From NCBI GenBank assembly GCA_963576735.1, contig OY755187.1, positions 6,696,001 through 6,760,000 of the forward strand: a stretch of 64,000 nucleotides of DNA, read 5' to 3'. Under the pieces are notes generated by a model, which was not told the origin of the DNA, ran no database searches, and saw only the letters and a program-made list of their open reading frames with translations. Below, piece by piece: positions 45,356 through 55,254 of this stretch. Made by a program: the position numbers and the translations under genes. Position 1 is the first letter of the stretch. Each line of letters opens with the position of its first letter. The DNA comes from Bedellia somnulentella. Taxonomy: Eukaryota; Arthropoda; Insecta; Lepidoptera; Bedelliidae.

Positions 45356-46143
45356 GGTTATGGGCCCAGTTGTAGACAATCTTTGGGCCTTGAAATTTAC
45401 ATGCATTAGAGCGTGCTTTATCTCAGCTGTTTCATCACTTATTCCCGTCAAAGTGGGGATACATCTGACTTTTGGATCCAGCTGTGTTCTTATCAACCTC
45501 AATTGAGCCGCCCATGCCATATGAGGTGATGTTAACTCACCCATCTTGTTTTTCAAGGTGTCAAGTATTGACTTGTCAATGTACTCTCTCTGGATGCTTG
45601 AGTCAGGCAGAAAAGCTTGAATTATGGCTTCATTTCTCATGCTAGCAGGTAGTTCTGCAATGGGTATTGAGTTCTCACCACTGACCTCTCCAGTTCAACC
45701 CTTCCAAACTGAAAAGCCATTCTTTTCCAGTCTACCTTGTAATAGTCAGACACACTTTGATCACCCTTCCTGCATAGCACTTCTATGACCTCTTTCGCCT
45801 CGGGACTTGGATCTCCTGCTTCTTTTATCCACCACTCAATCAACCCATATGCGGCCAGTATCCTCCCATGAAGATGTGAGTCCTCAGGTCCTATGAGATG
45901 TTTAGGAACCCCGAACTTCAGAACAGAGTCTCTTCTCACAGTTAACGGATATTTGCTAGACATGTTTGTCATGGTTGTCACCAAAGGGTTGGGTTCTTTT
46001 ACATTTCTAGAATTTCTCTCTATCAGTCTTATATTGTTTGTGCTTGTGCTCCGCAATATTGATATTGACTTTTCCTTCGCCGCTTTTATTTCTTTCACTG
46101 CTGCCATGAGTTGATCTTTCGCTGCCCGATCTGGTTGGTCCAT
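45350..46143 (-). pseudogene. Orthomyxovirus-like PB2, N-terminal ~260 residues, one frame break
   Basis: Two frames (45637-46143; 45350-45660) overlap. Reading continues sensibly if the frame changes at about 45680, just before IAELPASMRNEAI; the ATGA stop/start overlap at 45637-45640 is then coincidental. Landmarks for the PB2 N-terminal domain: a helical start (KEIKAAKEKSI), NPLVTTMTNMSSKYPLTVRR, EWWIKEAGDP, then the PB1-adjacent linker-like region ending TLTG...EIKHALMHV. The ATG at 46141-46143 may be the viral start. The open frame runs through the primer site into the LTR (GPITR stop). PB2 is the cap-binding subunit of the viral polymerase; this part is truncated and non-functional. Confidence 0.6.
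45356..45369 (+). promoter_or_regulatory. Primer-binding site, Copia type
   Basis: GGTTATGGGCCCAG immediately after the 5' LTR. Copia elements prime minus-strand DNA from an initiator tRNA-Met 5' half; the decayed Copia at 51919 has the same site in the form GGTTATTGAGCCCAG. Confidence 0.8.
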
Positions 46144-46166
46144 TCTATTTTTGTTAAAAGGACTGT

Positions 46167-46472
46167 TTATACTAGGTTGATATGGTATTTTAACATGTCA
46201 TCTCTAATTTCTAGGTATTTCTCTCCAACTATCCAAACAATGCTCTTTGTTCCTATTGGGATTATATCCCTTTGTTCGTGTAGAGTCTTCAAACTTCTAA
46301 CTGTTTCTCTCTCCGGGATGTATTGGGAGAAACGATATCCAGGTATCAGACCTGTCATCAGTCTTCCAGTATCTGTGTGTCCCCCTTCTTGCACTATCAA
46401 TTCTTTCCCATATATTATTAAATTTCCTGAAGTTGATACCTGAACGATCCCTTCATAAGCCTTGAGGGACAC
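46167..46472 (-). pseudogene. Orthomyxovirus-like PB2, C-terminal (627/NLS-like) domain
   Basis: About 100 residues on the minus strand, without an ATG (the frame opens just after a TAG upstream). NLIIYGKELIVQEGG, LMTGLIPGYRF, ERETVRSLKTL, DIIPIGTKSIVWIVGEKYLE. The strand-turn pattern L.I.GKE...G, long helix, then IP.G.K....VG...LE follows the PB2 627 domain, and it ends at its own stop near where PB2 ends. It lies upstream of, and in the same orientation as, the N-terminal piece with only 23 nt between, i.e. tail-before-head order. Assignment from fold-level motif similarity only. Confidence 0.5.
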
Positions 46473-46531
46473 CGTGTCAACATCATTGTAGACACAATTA
46501 TGATCAAACTAACTCCCGATTTCCCTCAAAA

Positions 46532-46960
46532 ATGAGAGTAGAAGCCTTGTCAATGACAAATCGGAAGCCTCATGAGTTCTTGAGGGTGCATGAAGAGCAG
46601 TGGCTAAGCTGGTCTCCACAAAACGGGGGATCTATAGGCCCTCTGCACATTGATGAAAATGTAGAATATCAAGAGGCTCCACAAACATTCCTTCAACCGG
46701 ATGACAACTTAAACATGATAAGCAAACACACAGGGCAAAGAGTCAGTCTGCCACCAATCCCTAGGAATCTGCCCCCTCTTCCTGCTGTTGTTGACTCAGG
46801 CAATCCAATGTTGATTGACAGCTTATATCCATCCAAATTGCTGAGGAAGAAAATAATGTTTTTCCATTCAAATGTAGGTATGATGATGGATAAAATAGCT
46901 AGGGATAGGTGGGACTGGCAAAACGCTGCTGTTTCATCATACCTACCTACCCAGGAATAA
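46532..46960 (+). pseudogene. Orthomyxovirus-like PB2, middle/cap-binding region piece (inverted)
   Basis: 142 codons on the plus strand, AAAAATGAG start context, open to a TAA. EALSMTNRKPHEFLRVHEEQ, WLSWSPQNGG resembles the cap-binding domain strand FLRVx..xxLSPxxG; the remainder (IPRNLPPLP, KIMFFHSNVGMMMDKIARD) is not clearly assignable. Opposite orientation to the two other PB2-like pieces, 59 bp from the C-terminal piece. If the assignment is right, all three ORFs derive from a single segment. Confidence 0.45.
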
Positions 46961-47228
46961 AAGCAAACATTTCAGCATGTGCAGTCAATTTCATTAAGAT
47001 GGCTGTCACTTCCACTCATTATCAGAAATTACTAATCTGTTTCTGGTATTGCTTCACTTCTTGAGTTCGTTGGGAACTACACTCCTACCATGACTTTTGT
47101 CAGTGGATAATTTAGTTATAAGTTAAAAGTAGATATGTATCCTCATAAATAAAAGATGTTATTAAAGGAAAGAAAGGAATTCATGTCAAAAAACATTAAA
47201 TTAAGATATGTATCCTGTTTATTACATT
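46961..47228. other. Cargo without recognisable coding
   Basis: 268 bp between the middle-domain ORF and the purine tract. May include further viral or Copia sequence; no motif that I can support. Confidence 0.4.
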
Positions 47229-47237
47229 GAGAGGGGG
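47229..47237 (+). promoter_or_regulatory. Polypurine tract
   Basis: GAGAGGGGG abuts the TGTTA start of the 3' LTR, as expected for the plus-strand primer. Confidence 0.8.
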
Positions 47238-47435
47238 TGTTATAAAAAGTTATTATTGTGCAATGTAATATGGTCAAGGTGTGAGTGAGACAAAGATATA
47301 TATATCTCTCTCTCTCTCTCTAGGTGTCATGGCGTGGCGTTGTTCTGTATTAGATAGGAGTGTGTAACTGTGTAGCAAAAAGTTAATTAAATGTTTTTCT
47401 AAAGTTTAAGCCTTCTTTTAATTTATATTCTATCT
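47238..47435 (+). repeat. 3' LTR (198 bp)
   Basis: TGTTATAAAAAGTTATTATT... to ...TATTCTATCT. Near-identical to the 5' LTR; differences listed under the element. Confidence 0.92.
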
Positions 47436-48560
47436 TACTTTCCAACGTTCACATTCGTCCCGTCGCATCCAATTGCCAGCAAATCACCCATACATAGGTT
47501 TTCATTTAAAAAATATTCTGTGATTGCCTTTACTATCATTTTAGAAGTTCCGGAAGTTGGTGTAGTGTGACCTAAATAAATAGAGCCTGGTTCTTTTATA
47601 AGTGATATATGTTCCTCCAGTATAGTTTGCCTGTAATACTTTGCTCCTTGTTTTATCATCGTAAGAGTTCGATCTTTGCGTCCATCGAAATATAAAGCCG
47701 GGATTGATTGTACTTTGTCCTTAGACATTATACTTTGTCGTGTTTTGGTTCTTTCTCGGCGCAATTTGTTTTTGTCAATCACCGGGGCAGACTCTGTTGC
47801 TTGCAAATCTACGGAAGCAATAGCTGCTTCTGCCCTGTCGGATATGCCAAACCTATCGCAAGTTTTTGAAAGCGCAGAAAAATTTATTCCGCTGGATACC
47901 TGCTGAGATGTAGTTGGTTTGGGTACCTTTACTACAACTACTGAATCATCGGAATCGTTGGTAATTGATGATGAGGATGAAGAACTAATTGGTTCTATTG
48001 GAATCTCGGTGCGATCTATGCTTTTGTTTCGTGCATTTTGTTGTTGTAAATGTTTTATTTTCAATGATTTTCTAAGTTGATTAATACTAGTGACGTCGAC
48101 GTTTCCTATAATCATTTTTCTCAAGGTGCGTTGATCAGTCAGAAAAATACGCTCATTTGTTGGTACTTTCCTTTCTTTATAACATATGCATGAGTTTAAA
48201 TCTTTGCATTTGCAAGAACAAATGTCAAAGAGAACCTTGCTATTGCGCTGAAACTCATCTATGTTTTTCTGGGGTATTTTAGGGTGAGATTTGAGGAGGT
48301 TCTTGTACTTAAGATGGTACGATTTTAGCATTTGACATACTCTAGCGTGTGTCACAGTTGGTAAAGATGCTTTATTCCAAATACCTTCAATTTTTTTCAC
48401 AACAATATTCGCGATTTCCAAAAATGTTGGCTCTTTTTGTGAACTTTTGTTGAATTTGACTTCCCTTCTCATCCATTCGTAATATTTGATTAAATCCTCA
48501 TAGGTTGGTAGCACATTCTCTTTTATATCGCACAATTCACCTAGCAAAGGACATTTGAAA
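47436..48560 (-). pseudogene. Repeat-family protein (GCDGTNVN family), 5' part
   Basis: Minus strand from about 48560: FKCPLLGELCDIKENVLPTY, YYEWMRREVKFNKSS, a cysteine cluster FDICSCKCKDLNSCICYKER, a Ser/Asp run, INFSALSKTCDRFGISDRAE, DKNKLRRERTKTRQ, ALYFDGRKDRTLTMIKQG, EPGSIYLGHTTPTSGTSK and ending LAIGCDGTNVNVGK at the LTR element. Continuing at 45162 the frame is exact (GK|YAEIIRLL). About 370 residues open here. The upstream exon is not found. The cysteine cluster suggests metal binding; function unknown. Transposon-encoded or domesticated status cannot be decided. Confidence 0.65.
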
Positions 48561-48670
48561 CTTTTTCAAGTACGTTCCATGAACTGAGCAAAACACGTCC
48601 TCTAGGTATAATAACTGCGGGGCAAGCACGAGCAAAAATGGCCATATCGAAATACACACTATCTTATCGA

Positions 48671-48918
48671 CAGCCGTGGCCGAGTGGATAGGTGACTAGC
48701 TTCTCGGTCCGGAGGTCGCGGGTTCGATCCCCGCTGAGAGCATCATTTATGTGATGAGCATAAATGATTGTTTCTTAGTCTTGGATGTTATTTATATGTG
48801 TATTATATAATATTAAATATATCGTTAAGTTAGTATCCCATCATAATACAAGTTCTACTTAGTTTGGGGCTAACTTGATCTGTGTAATATGTCCATATAT
48901 ATTTATTATTATTATTTA
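48671..48918 (+). mobile_element. tRNA-derived SINE family 2
   Basis: tRNA-like head GCCGTGGCCGAGTGGATAGG with box A TGGCCGAGTGG and box B GGGTTCGATCCCC. Body ...GATGAGCATAAATGATTGTT, AGTTTGGGGCTAACTTGATC and TGTAATATGTCCATATA; (ATT)n tail. 7-bp target duplications TTATCGA at 48664-48670 and 48919-48925. The acceptor-stem bases do not pair and there is a long body, so it is a SINE and not a tRNA gene. Confidence 0.88.
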
Positions 48919-49069
48919 TTATCGAAGTTTTCTATCGATCTCTTTCCCAAACTGCGAGCACGAGAAAAAGGTTTTCCAGGGATTTGAAATTAGAAGTAGC
49001 GACTTCTGGAATTAGAGAGGAGAAAATGCTTGGCTTATTTAACAATTATTTCCTTATAAATTAAAGAAT

Positions 49070-49133
49070 AAATAAAGGAAAGAAAAATTTCGACACAGGC
49101 AATTTTTTTCTTTCCTTTATTTATTCTTTATTT
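49070..49133. repeat. Imperfect AT-rich hairpin
   Basis: AAAGAATAAATAAAGGAAAG and its inverted copy CTTTCCTTTATTTATTCTTT around CGACACAGGC. 48926-49347 otherwise holds short retroelement-like words (GGTTAGGGATTTGTAGCTG) and no gene. Confidence 0.7.
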
Positions 49134-49347
49134 TATTAGTAATAATCCCCACATGAGGTTTTCATGAACAAAAAGATTTAAATTATTTCCTTACCTAACT
49201 AAGAGAAATGTCTGAAGATTTTATTTCTAAGCGGGGTTAGGGATTTGTAGCTGTGATTATATTTTGCATTCTAACTCATCATTCTAAGGGTTTTTTTTAA
49301 AAGCATACTGAACACTGCCATGACAATATATTTAATAAAATATCATA

Positions 49348-50353
49348 CACTAGCGACCCGCCCCGGCTTCGCACGGGTGCAATGCAAAATATACCTACTA
49401 CAGAATGTCCTTATACACAACATTCACAGCTTTTTTGTCATTAGCCAATACAAACATGTTTAATTCTTGATATTTTCCTCGCTAGAGAGCTCCGATAAAC
49501 GCGTGCGATCGCTGCAAATCATAAAGTGCTATAAGGCGAAGCGCTTTTTTTTTTGTTTACCGGAGGGGAAATCCTCATGGATCCGGTATGTCGGACTTTT
49601 ACCGACTAAAACCCCTCCGGCTCGGTGCTGCTGGCCCTGCGGCCTATGCGGCGTCACCTTGATGTGTTGTGCCGGGCGGTGAAAAGGAGTGTACCTAAGC
49701 TAAGTCGGATAGGTGTACCTAAGCTAAGTCGGATAGGTGTACCTAAGCTAAGTCGGATAGGAAAGGCGAAGCGCGGCCATCGACGCGCTATTTATAGGCA
49801 CGCGCCGCCCGGCGCAAACAACTACGACCCTGCATTTTAAATTTGTAATATCTTCGGTAATATTCACTTAAATTACATGCTGTAAAAAGCATATTGATCT
49901 ATAATAAATGCACAATTTATTTAAGGTACTTAATTGGATAAGGATTAATGCTGTATTGTTTAAAATCACTTCGTAAATTACCATTTTTTAGTAAAGAATA
50001 AAAATGGTTATGCTGGGTTATCCCTAAGAGATAGACATATACCATCGCGGACTTTTTTGTTGAACTTTTTAAGGTGAACAATACTGTAGTACATTATTTT
50101 GGTCTATCTCGTAGGGTTCAGCCAGCGTTTGCAATATAAGCGCAAAAAAACGTGCTTATTTACGACATCACATTAGAAACCTTTAAATGTATCAGTGTTT
50201 CTCTACTATATTATGCATTTATTATACATACAAACCTTCCTTAAGAATCACTCTATCTATTAAAAAAAACCGCATCAAAATCCGTTGCGTAGTTTTAAAG
50301 ATCTAAGCATACATACGGACATACAGCGAAAGCGACTTTGTTTTATACTATGT
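49348..50353 (+). repeat. Lepidopteran interspersed repeat with nested GC-rich repeat
   Basis: Starts CTAGCGACCCGCCCCGGCTT, CGCACGGGTGCAATGC and ends ATCAAAATCCGTTGCGTAG, AGCGACTTTGTTTTATACTA. I recognise both ends as one common moth repeat. Nested at 49540-49680 is the GC-rich repeat also found at 3958-4190, followed by a 3x24-bp tandem array. Non-coding. Confidence 0.6.
49689..49760 (+). repeat. Three perfect 24-bp tandem units
   Basis: GTGTACCTAAGCTAAGTCGG+ATAG repeated exactly at 49689, 49713 and 49737. The plus-strand frame reads VPKLSRIG three times. Confidence 0.95.
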
Positions 50354-50497
50354 ATTGATGATGTAAGAATATGTATGAAAAACCAGGCTGCTGTAGTCAA
50401 AAACAGTGATAAACATATTTAAAAACTAAGAGACAGCAACAATATTTCAGTACAAAAATACTGACAGGCACAAGTAAATAAATCTTTCATGGAGTTA

Positions 50498-50595
50498 AAA
50501 CTCAACTTCCAAAAGTGGCTGAGGAATTTCTCATTCCAAAGCTCTGGCTACCCCGTTAAGGGATTTATAGCCGTGAGTATATGTATGTATGTATG
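50498..50595 (+). mobile_element. RTE-like LINE/SINE 3' tail with target duplication
   Basis: ACTCAACTTCCAAAAGTGGC ... CTGGCTACCCCGTTAAGGGA, TAGCCGTGAGTATATGTATG. (GTAT)n tail like that at 18843. 11-bp direct repeats TCATGGAGTTA at 50487-50497 and 50596-50606. Confidence 0.85.
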
Positions 50596-50606
50596 TCATG
50601 GAGTTA

Positions 50607-51918
50607 TGTGAACTAAAATACATGACAAACATTTTTTTTTTTCAGATACCAAAAAAAATTAGTAGTTAAAAGAAATCATACTTTGAAAGCCTTTTATTAT
50701 ACTAATGATTCCATTAATGATAAAATGGCTTGATGTCATCAGGGCTCTTTGCAGTATGTTTCTGGGCTAACACCAAAATACTCAATCATTTATTACATTC
50801 AACAATGTGTTGTGTATGACAGTTCTTATTCAGTCATAATTCATGGTTCTACATTAAAGACCCGGTGGCGCACAGCAATTTCTTAAATCTAAGTTATTTT
50901 ATAATAAAACTAAATTGGAAAATAGGAGAGGAGGAAATTCTATAGAAGAAATTATAACTTTCATGGTTATAGACTTTAAAAAGATGTGTGTTTGATGAGT
51001 TTTTACAGGTTCTCCTCACAAACATACACCTACCGTATGCAAAGTAGATGTGTATTTTATCTTAAAAGTTACAATTTATCATTCAAAAAACATAGATTAA
51101 TCTTTTTATTTTGAAGAAAATGATTATTTTATTTCGTAATTTTTATTATATTTGAAAATGAGATGATTTACAATAAAAGTAATAAATTATTCCCTTCTTT
51201 AACACCAAAAACTGATTCTTGACAGGTGATCAAAGATGTGCGAATGACCATAAATCCAAATAAGGGAAGCCAGAATCTTCTGAATCTTCTGCTACTTCTG
51301 AAATTAGAGTGGAGAAAATTTGTTAAGTTATTGATGGTTGTTGTTGCTTTTCTTATCTTACAATTTTTTCCTTACTTAATTTACGAAGGGGCTGATGATT
51401 TTCATATTCTAAAGCTTTGGCTACCCAGAGATTAAATTAGGGATTGACAAATGTGATTCAATTACCCATTCTATTTCATCATATTGTCACAATACTGATA
51501 TACGATAAAGTTGAAAATGGGTGACTTACAATTAAAGTATTTACTGTCCAAATTATGTATACTTACCAATTGAACATAGTACAAATATGATTTTAGTCCA
51601 TTGGGAGGCATCATGTATTACACCTAAAATAATAGGCAATTTATGTTTTGTCTTCAATTGATATACAATTTATTCCCATCTTAAATCTGTTGAAGCGAAA
51701 GAGGTCGTGTGACATTCTAAGTTCTATAATAATTTCATTGTTGTCTATTCTTCTTTTTTACAAGACATATATCAAATTTTGTTATTTATTATTACTTCTG
51801 ATTTTTACATGTGAACAAGTTGATTAAAATAAATTCTTAACCACAATTTATTTTAATCTTTCATTTGCACATAAATCCACTGCATACTGCATATTAATGA
51901 TAGCAGAGTGCTATCATA
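50607..51918. other. AT-rich interval, probably includes the Copia 5' LTR
   Basis: 51226-51440 resembles degenerate RTE-tail sequence (ATTTACGAAGGGGC, TTTGGCTACCCAGAG). The last part, up to 51918, must contain the 5' LTR of the Copia element, but with no 3' LTR its start cannot be fixed. Confidence 0.4.
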
Positions 51919-51940
51919 GGTTATTGAGCCCAGAATAAAA

Positions 51941-52687
51941 ATGATGTCAAATGATTGTTCAAATGCAAGTTCAAGAGATTCACCCTCGGGAAGTTCGGGA
52001 AGCCTTCCTTCAATAGAGAAATTGAATGGTGCGAGTAATTATTCCTAATGGAAATTTCTCATGGAATTATATCTAATTCATGATGATTTATGGCAGTTCA
52101 CAAGTGAAACTCCAACTGATGCCCAAGGTGTAAAACGAGATCAGAAGGCTCGGGCAAAGATTTGTCTGATGGTAAGACCTCACTGTCTAGTTCATGCTCG
52201 AAGAGCACAAACCGCCAAGGAAGCATGGAATGCTTTAAGAGACGCATTCGAAGACAAGGGTCTAAATAATAGATGTCGACTTTTATCAAAGTTAGTCGGA
52301 ATGAAATTAGAGAATTTCCCAACGGTTAGAGATTATGTTACTGGAATTATGCGTACTTCGCAAGAACTGTCAGATTTAGGAAAGGAAGTAGATGATGAAC
52401 TCTTGGCTGCCCTCATTCTCCAAGGTTTGACTAGTGAATTCCAACCAATGAGACTCGCTATAGAAAACAGCAATGTTGCACTTACTACAGATTACGTTCA
52501 AAAAAAACTATTTCAAATGGAAAAACATTACCACCAGAGTCATTTAAGTGAAAACAGTGCACTTATGAGTAAGAAGCAAAAAGGAAAGAACTTTAAAAAA
52601 CATATGAATAAAATAAAGTGCTTTATATGTGGAGGGCCACATAAAGCTAATGTCTGTTCCGACAACACAAATAAAAGGAAGGAATAG
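51941..52687 (+). pseudogene. Copia gag with nonsense codon
   Basis: ATG at 51941 (MMSNDCSNASSRDSPSGSS). KLNGASNYS then TAA at 52046-52048 where the usual 'NY..WK' continues as WKFLMELYLIHDDLW; UBN2 capsid region ARRAQTAKEAWNALRDAFED, LENFPTVRDYVTGIMRTSQE; zinc knuckle CFICGGPHKANVC. The knuckle is C-x2-C-x3-H-x4-C, one residue shorter than the canonical CCHC spacing. Stop at 52687, then the protease in another frame. Confidence 0.88.
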
Positions 52688-52691
52688 TACA

Positions 52692-53115
52692 AGCTGAGGA
52701 GTCAGAAGAATGGATTATAGATTCTGGAGCCTCTACTCATATGTCGAATCGGATGTCGTGGTTCAAAGAGTTAAATAAAAGCGAAAAACTTTTAAAAGTT
52801 ATGTGTGCTGATGGAAATGTAGTTTTGGGTGAAAGTAAAGGGACTGTAGAGTGTGACAAGATTGGTTTAACTATAGGAAATGTAACATATGTACCGAAAT
52901 TATCTTCAAATTTATTGAGTGTGAATGCCATTGCGAGAAAGGGAAATGTGGTGGTATTTACAAAATCTGGATGTGAGATCTTTAAAAGAGATGAATGTGA
53001 GATAAGAGGAAAGGCTGTATTAAAAGGTGTAGAAGAAAAAGGCATATATAAACTTAAGTGCTGTTTACAGGGTTCTGCACTTTCTTCAGCTACTCAAGAT
53101 AATCAGTTGATGTAA
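52692..53115 (+). pseudogene. Copia protease and pre-integrase linker
   Basis: VQAEESEEWIIDSGASTHMS carries the catalytic DSGAS. Continues CADGNVVLGESKGTV, YVPKLSSNLLSVNAIARKGN, GVEEKGIYKLKC and stops at 53113-53115, directly before the HHCC region. It begins in a different frame from gag; in Copia gag and protease are normally one frame, so a 1-nt change near 52688 broke it. Confidence 0.85.
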
Positions 53116-53832
53116 TGGCATCGTAGGATGGGACATCTTGGTGTAAGAAATCTCATATTACTTAAAGATAAACTGGCAAAAGGGGTAAGTTTTCCCAAAT
53201 CTATTAATAAAATAGAATGCGTATCCTGCATAATGGGCAAATAAACCAAACAGCCATTTCAGAAAGGAAAAGCTACGAGAGCTTCAAATATGTTAGAATT
53301 AATACACGCAGACGTATGCGGACCCATGGAGGTAGCGTCAATTAGTGGGTATAGGTATTTTTTAACATTCATAGACGATTTTACGAGAAAAACGTTTATT
53401 TATTTTTTGAAACAGAAAAATGAAGTTTATGAGAAGTTTATACAATTCAAAGAGTTTGTTGAAAAACAAAGTGGAAGAAAACTGAAGGTTCTTAGAAGTG
53501 AAAATGGAGGAGAGTTTGTTAACAAGCAAATGAACAATTACTTTGAGCGATGTGGAATAGTACACCAGATGACAGTCGAGTATACACCCGAACAGAATGG
53601 GGTAGCCGAGAGGGCTAATCGCACAATCTGTGAAAAGGCACGATCAATGCTACAAGATTCTGGATTAGGAAAGCATTACTGGGCAAAAGCTGCTCGACAT
53701 GCAGTTTTTCTGAAAAACAGGGTTGTGTGGCATTTATGCACATTCCTTAGCAGAAACGGAAAAAATGGGATCAGAAAAGCAGAGAGCTTGTTCACACTGG
53801 TATCTGTGATGATACTAAGGCTTATAGGCTAG
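53116..53832 (+). pseudogene. Copia integrase, with altered catalytic residue
   Basis: HHCC zinc part WHRRMGHLGVRNL...ECVSCIMGK with an in-frame TAA at 53242-53244. Core LELIHADVCGPMEVASISGY (first Asp), FTRKTFIYFLKQKNEVYEKF, KVLRSENGGEFVNKQMNNYF (Glu where the second catalytic Asp stands; third Glu present in VEYTPEQNGVAERANRTI). After FLKNRV the frame shifts (the in-frame peptide WHLCTFLSRNG is out of phase) and the C-terminal part is shortened. Confidence 0.85.
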
Positions 53833-55252
53833 TGGACCCCAAAACAGGAAAAATCTTCAAAGCCAGAAATGTTATATTTTTTGAAAATAAGAGAATTGGT
53901 AAAAATGGGAACTTAGAGAAGATTTTTGATGAAGATGAAGAAATTGTGTATATTAGTGTAGAGCAGAATCCACAACAAGATTTAGTTAACATTAATTATG
54001 ATATTAATCATACAGTAGAGTAAACTGATAATAGGAATCTGCAATATGAAGATGTCTATCAACAACCCGTAGATGTCAATCAGCAGACAGCAGAAAGAAT
54101 TCAGCAAGTTGAAAATGATAGTAGTCCAGCAGTTGAAACAAGAAGTGAAGAAAATATTCTTGAACCAACTACAAGAGCGAATGACGAAAACGAAGATGAG
54201 ATAGAAGAATTTGTTGAATGTGAGCCTATTACAGACAATGAAGAGATACCCTTGGAAGAAGGTGGTCGAAGATATCCACTAAGAGATAGGAAGCCAAAAC
54301 TATTTCCTGATTATATACTATATCAAGCAGCTGAATTGATTCAAGATCCGAAAACCATTCAAGAGGCACTATCTAGAAATGACAGTGAAGAGTGGAGAAA
54401 AGCTATCCAGGAGGAGTTGGATGCTCTCCAGAAAAACCAGACTTGGAAGTTGGTTAAGAGACCGAGTAAATGTCACGTCATTGATTGTAAATGGTTATTT
54501 AAAATAAAGGACGAAGGGGGGAATAGAAGACGATATGAAGCGAGGCTGGGTGCAAGAGGTTTTGATATGGAGTAGATTATGATCAGACCTTTGCTCCAGT
54601 CGTACGACATAGCTCCCTCAGAACATTATTGGCTTTTGCAGCATATAGTGGATTAAAGATTGCTCAATTGGATGTGAAAACTGCATTCTTAAATGGAGAT
54701 TTGTCTGAAACCATATACATGAAACAGCCGGAGGGTTATGAAATAAATGGTGAAGATTATGTATGTTTATTAAAGCGGTCCTTATATGGATTAAAGCAAG
54801 CTCCAAGGGAATGGAATCGTAAATTAAATAAGGAGTTATTAAATTTAGGTTTTATCCAATCTCTTTATGAACCTTGTGTTTACACAAGATATAACGGATC
54901 AAAGATAACTATATTAGCAATATATGTAGATGACATGCTAATATTTTGGAATGATAACCAGGAGCTAGAGAAAGTTAAGAAAGGTTTGATGACTAAGTTT
55001 GAAATGAAGGATCTCGGAAATGCAGAGTATATATTAGGGGTGCGCATCACACAAAATGATAAAGAGATTAGAATTGATCAAGAGAGGTATATTAATAAAG
55101 TGTTAAAATCTTTTGGGATGATTGACTGCAAGAGTGCATCAACACCTTCAGTACCTGGTCAAAAACTTGACAAACCAGGACTAGAGCACATAAATAATAA
55201 GAATATACCGTATCAAACTCTAATTGGGTCATTGATGTACATAACTACATAG
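53833..55252 (+). pseudogene. Copia reverse transcriptase
   Basis: Linker LVDPKTGKIFKARNVIFFEN (frame shifted near 53830), acidic spacer, then NDSEEWRKAIQEELDALQKN, TWKLVKRPSKCHVIDCKWLF, a frameshift at about 54572 (GFDME), LKIAQLDVKTAFLNGDLSET (first Asp), RSLYGLKQAPREWNRKLN, LAIYVDDMLIFWNDN (catalytic YVDD) and NAEYILGVRITQ. Stop near 55250. Catalytic residues are intact, but the gene is cut by at least three lesions. Confidence 0.9.
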
Positions 55253-55254
55253 CG

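Larger units (their letters stand above)
45163..47435 (+). mobile_element. LTR element (Copia-type ends) carrying rearranged orthomyxo-like PB2 pieces
   Basis: Complete retrotransposon frame: LTRs 45163-45355 and 47238-47435, starting TGTTA, differing by one substitution, one 1-bp indel and dinucleotide repeat length. GGTTATGGGCCCAG (the site Copia uses with the initiator-tRNA-Met half) lies directly after the 5' LTR. Purine tract GAGAGGGGG lies directly before the 3' LTR. 5-bp target duplications TACTT at 45158-45162 and 47436-47440. There is no gag, protease, integrase or RT. The 1.9-kb interior instead encodes two antisense and one sense stretch resembling C-terminal, N-terminal and middle domains of an influenza-like PB2. 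Interpreted as a non-retroviral RNA virus cDNA packaged and mobilised by Copia machinery. Confidence 0.8.

Noticed and set aside
45637..45640. ATGA stop/start overlap as a viral coupled-translation signal between two ORFs
   Set aside because: The second frame reads sensibly upstream of its ATG and fits one continuous PB2-like domain, so a frameshift mutation is the simpler reading.
48671..48745. tRNA gene (box A/B, clover-leaf-like arms)
   Set aside because: Acceptor stem does not pair, and a long non-tRNA body with (ATT)n tail and target duplication follows; it is a SINE head.
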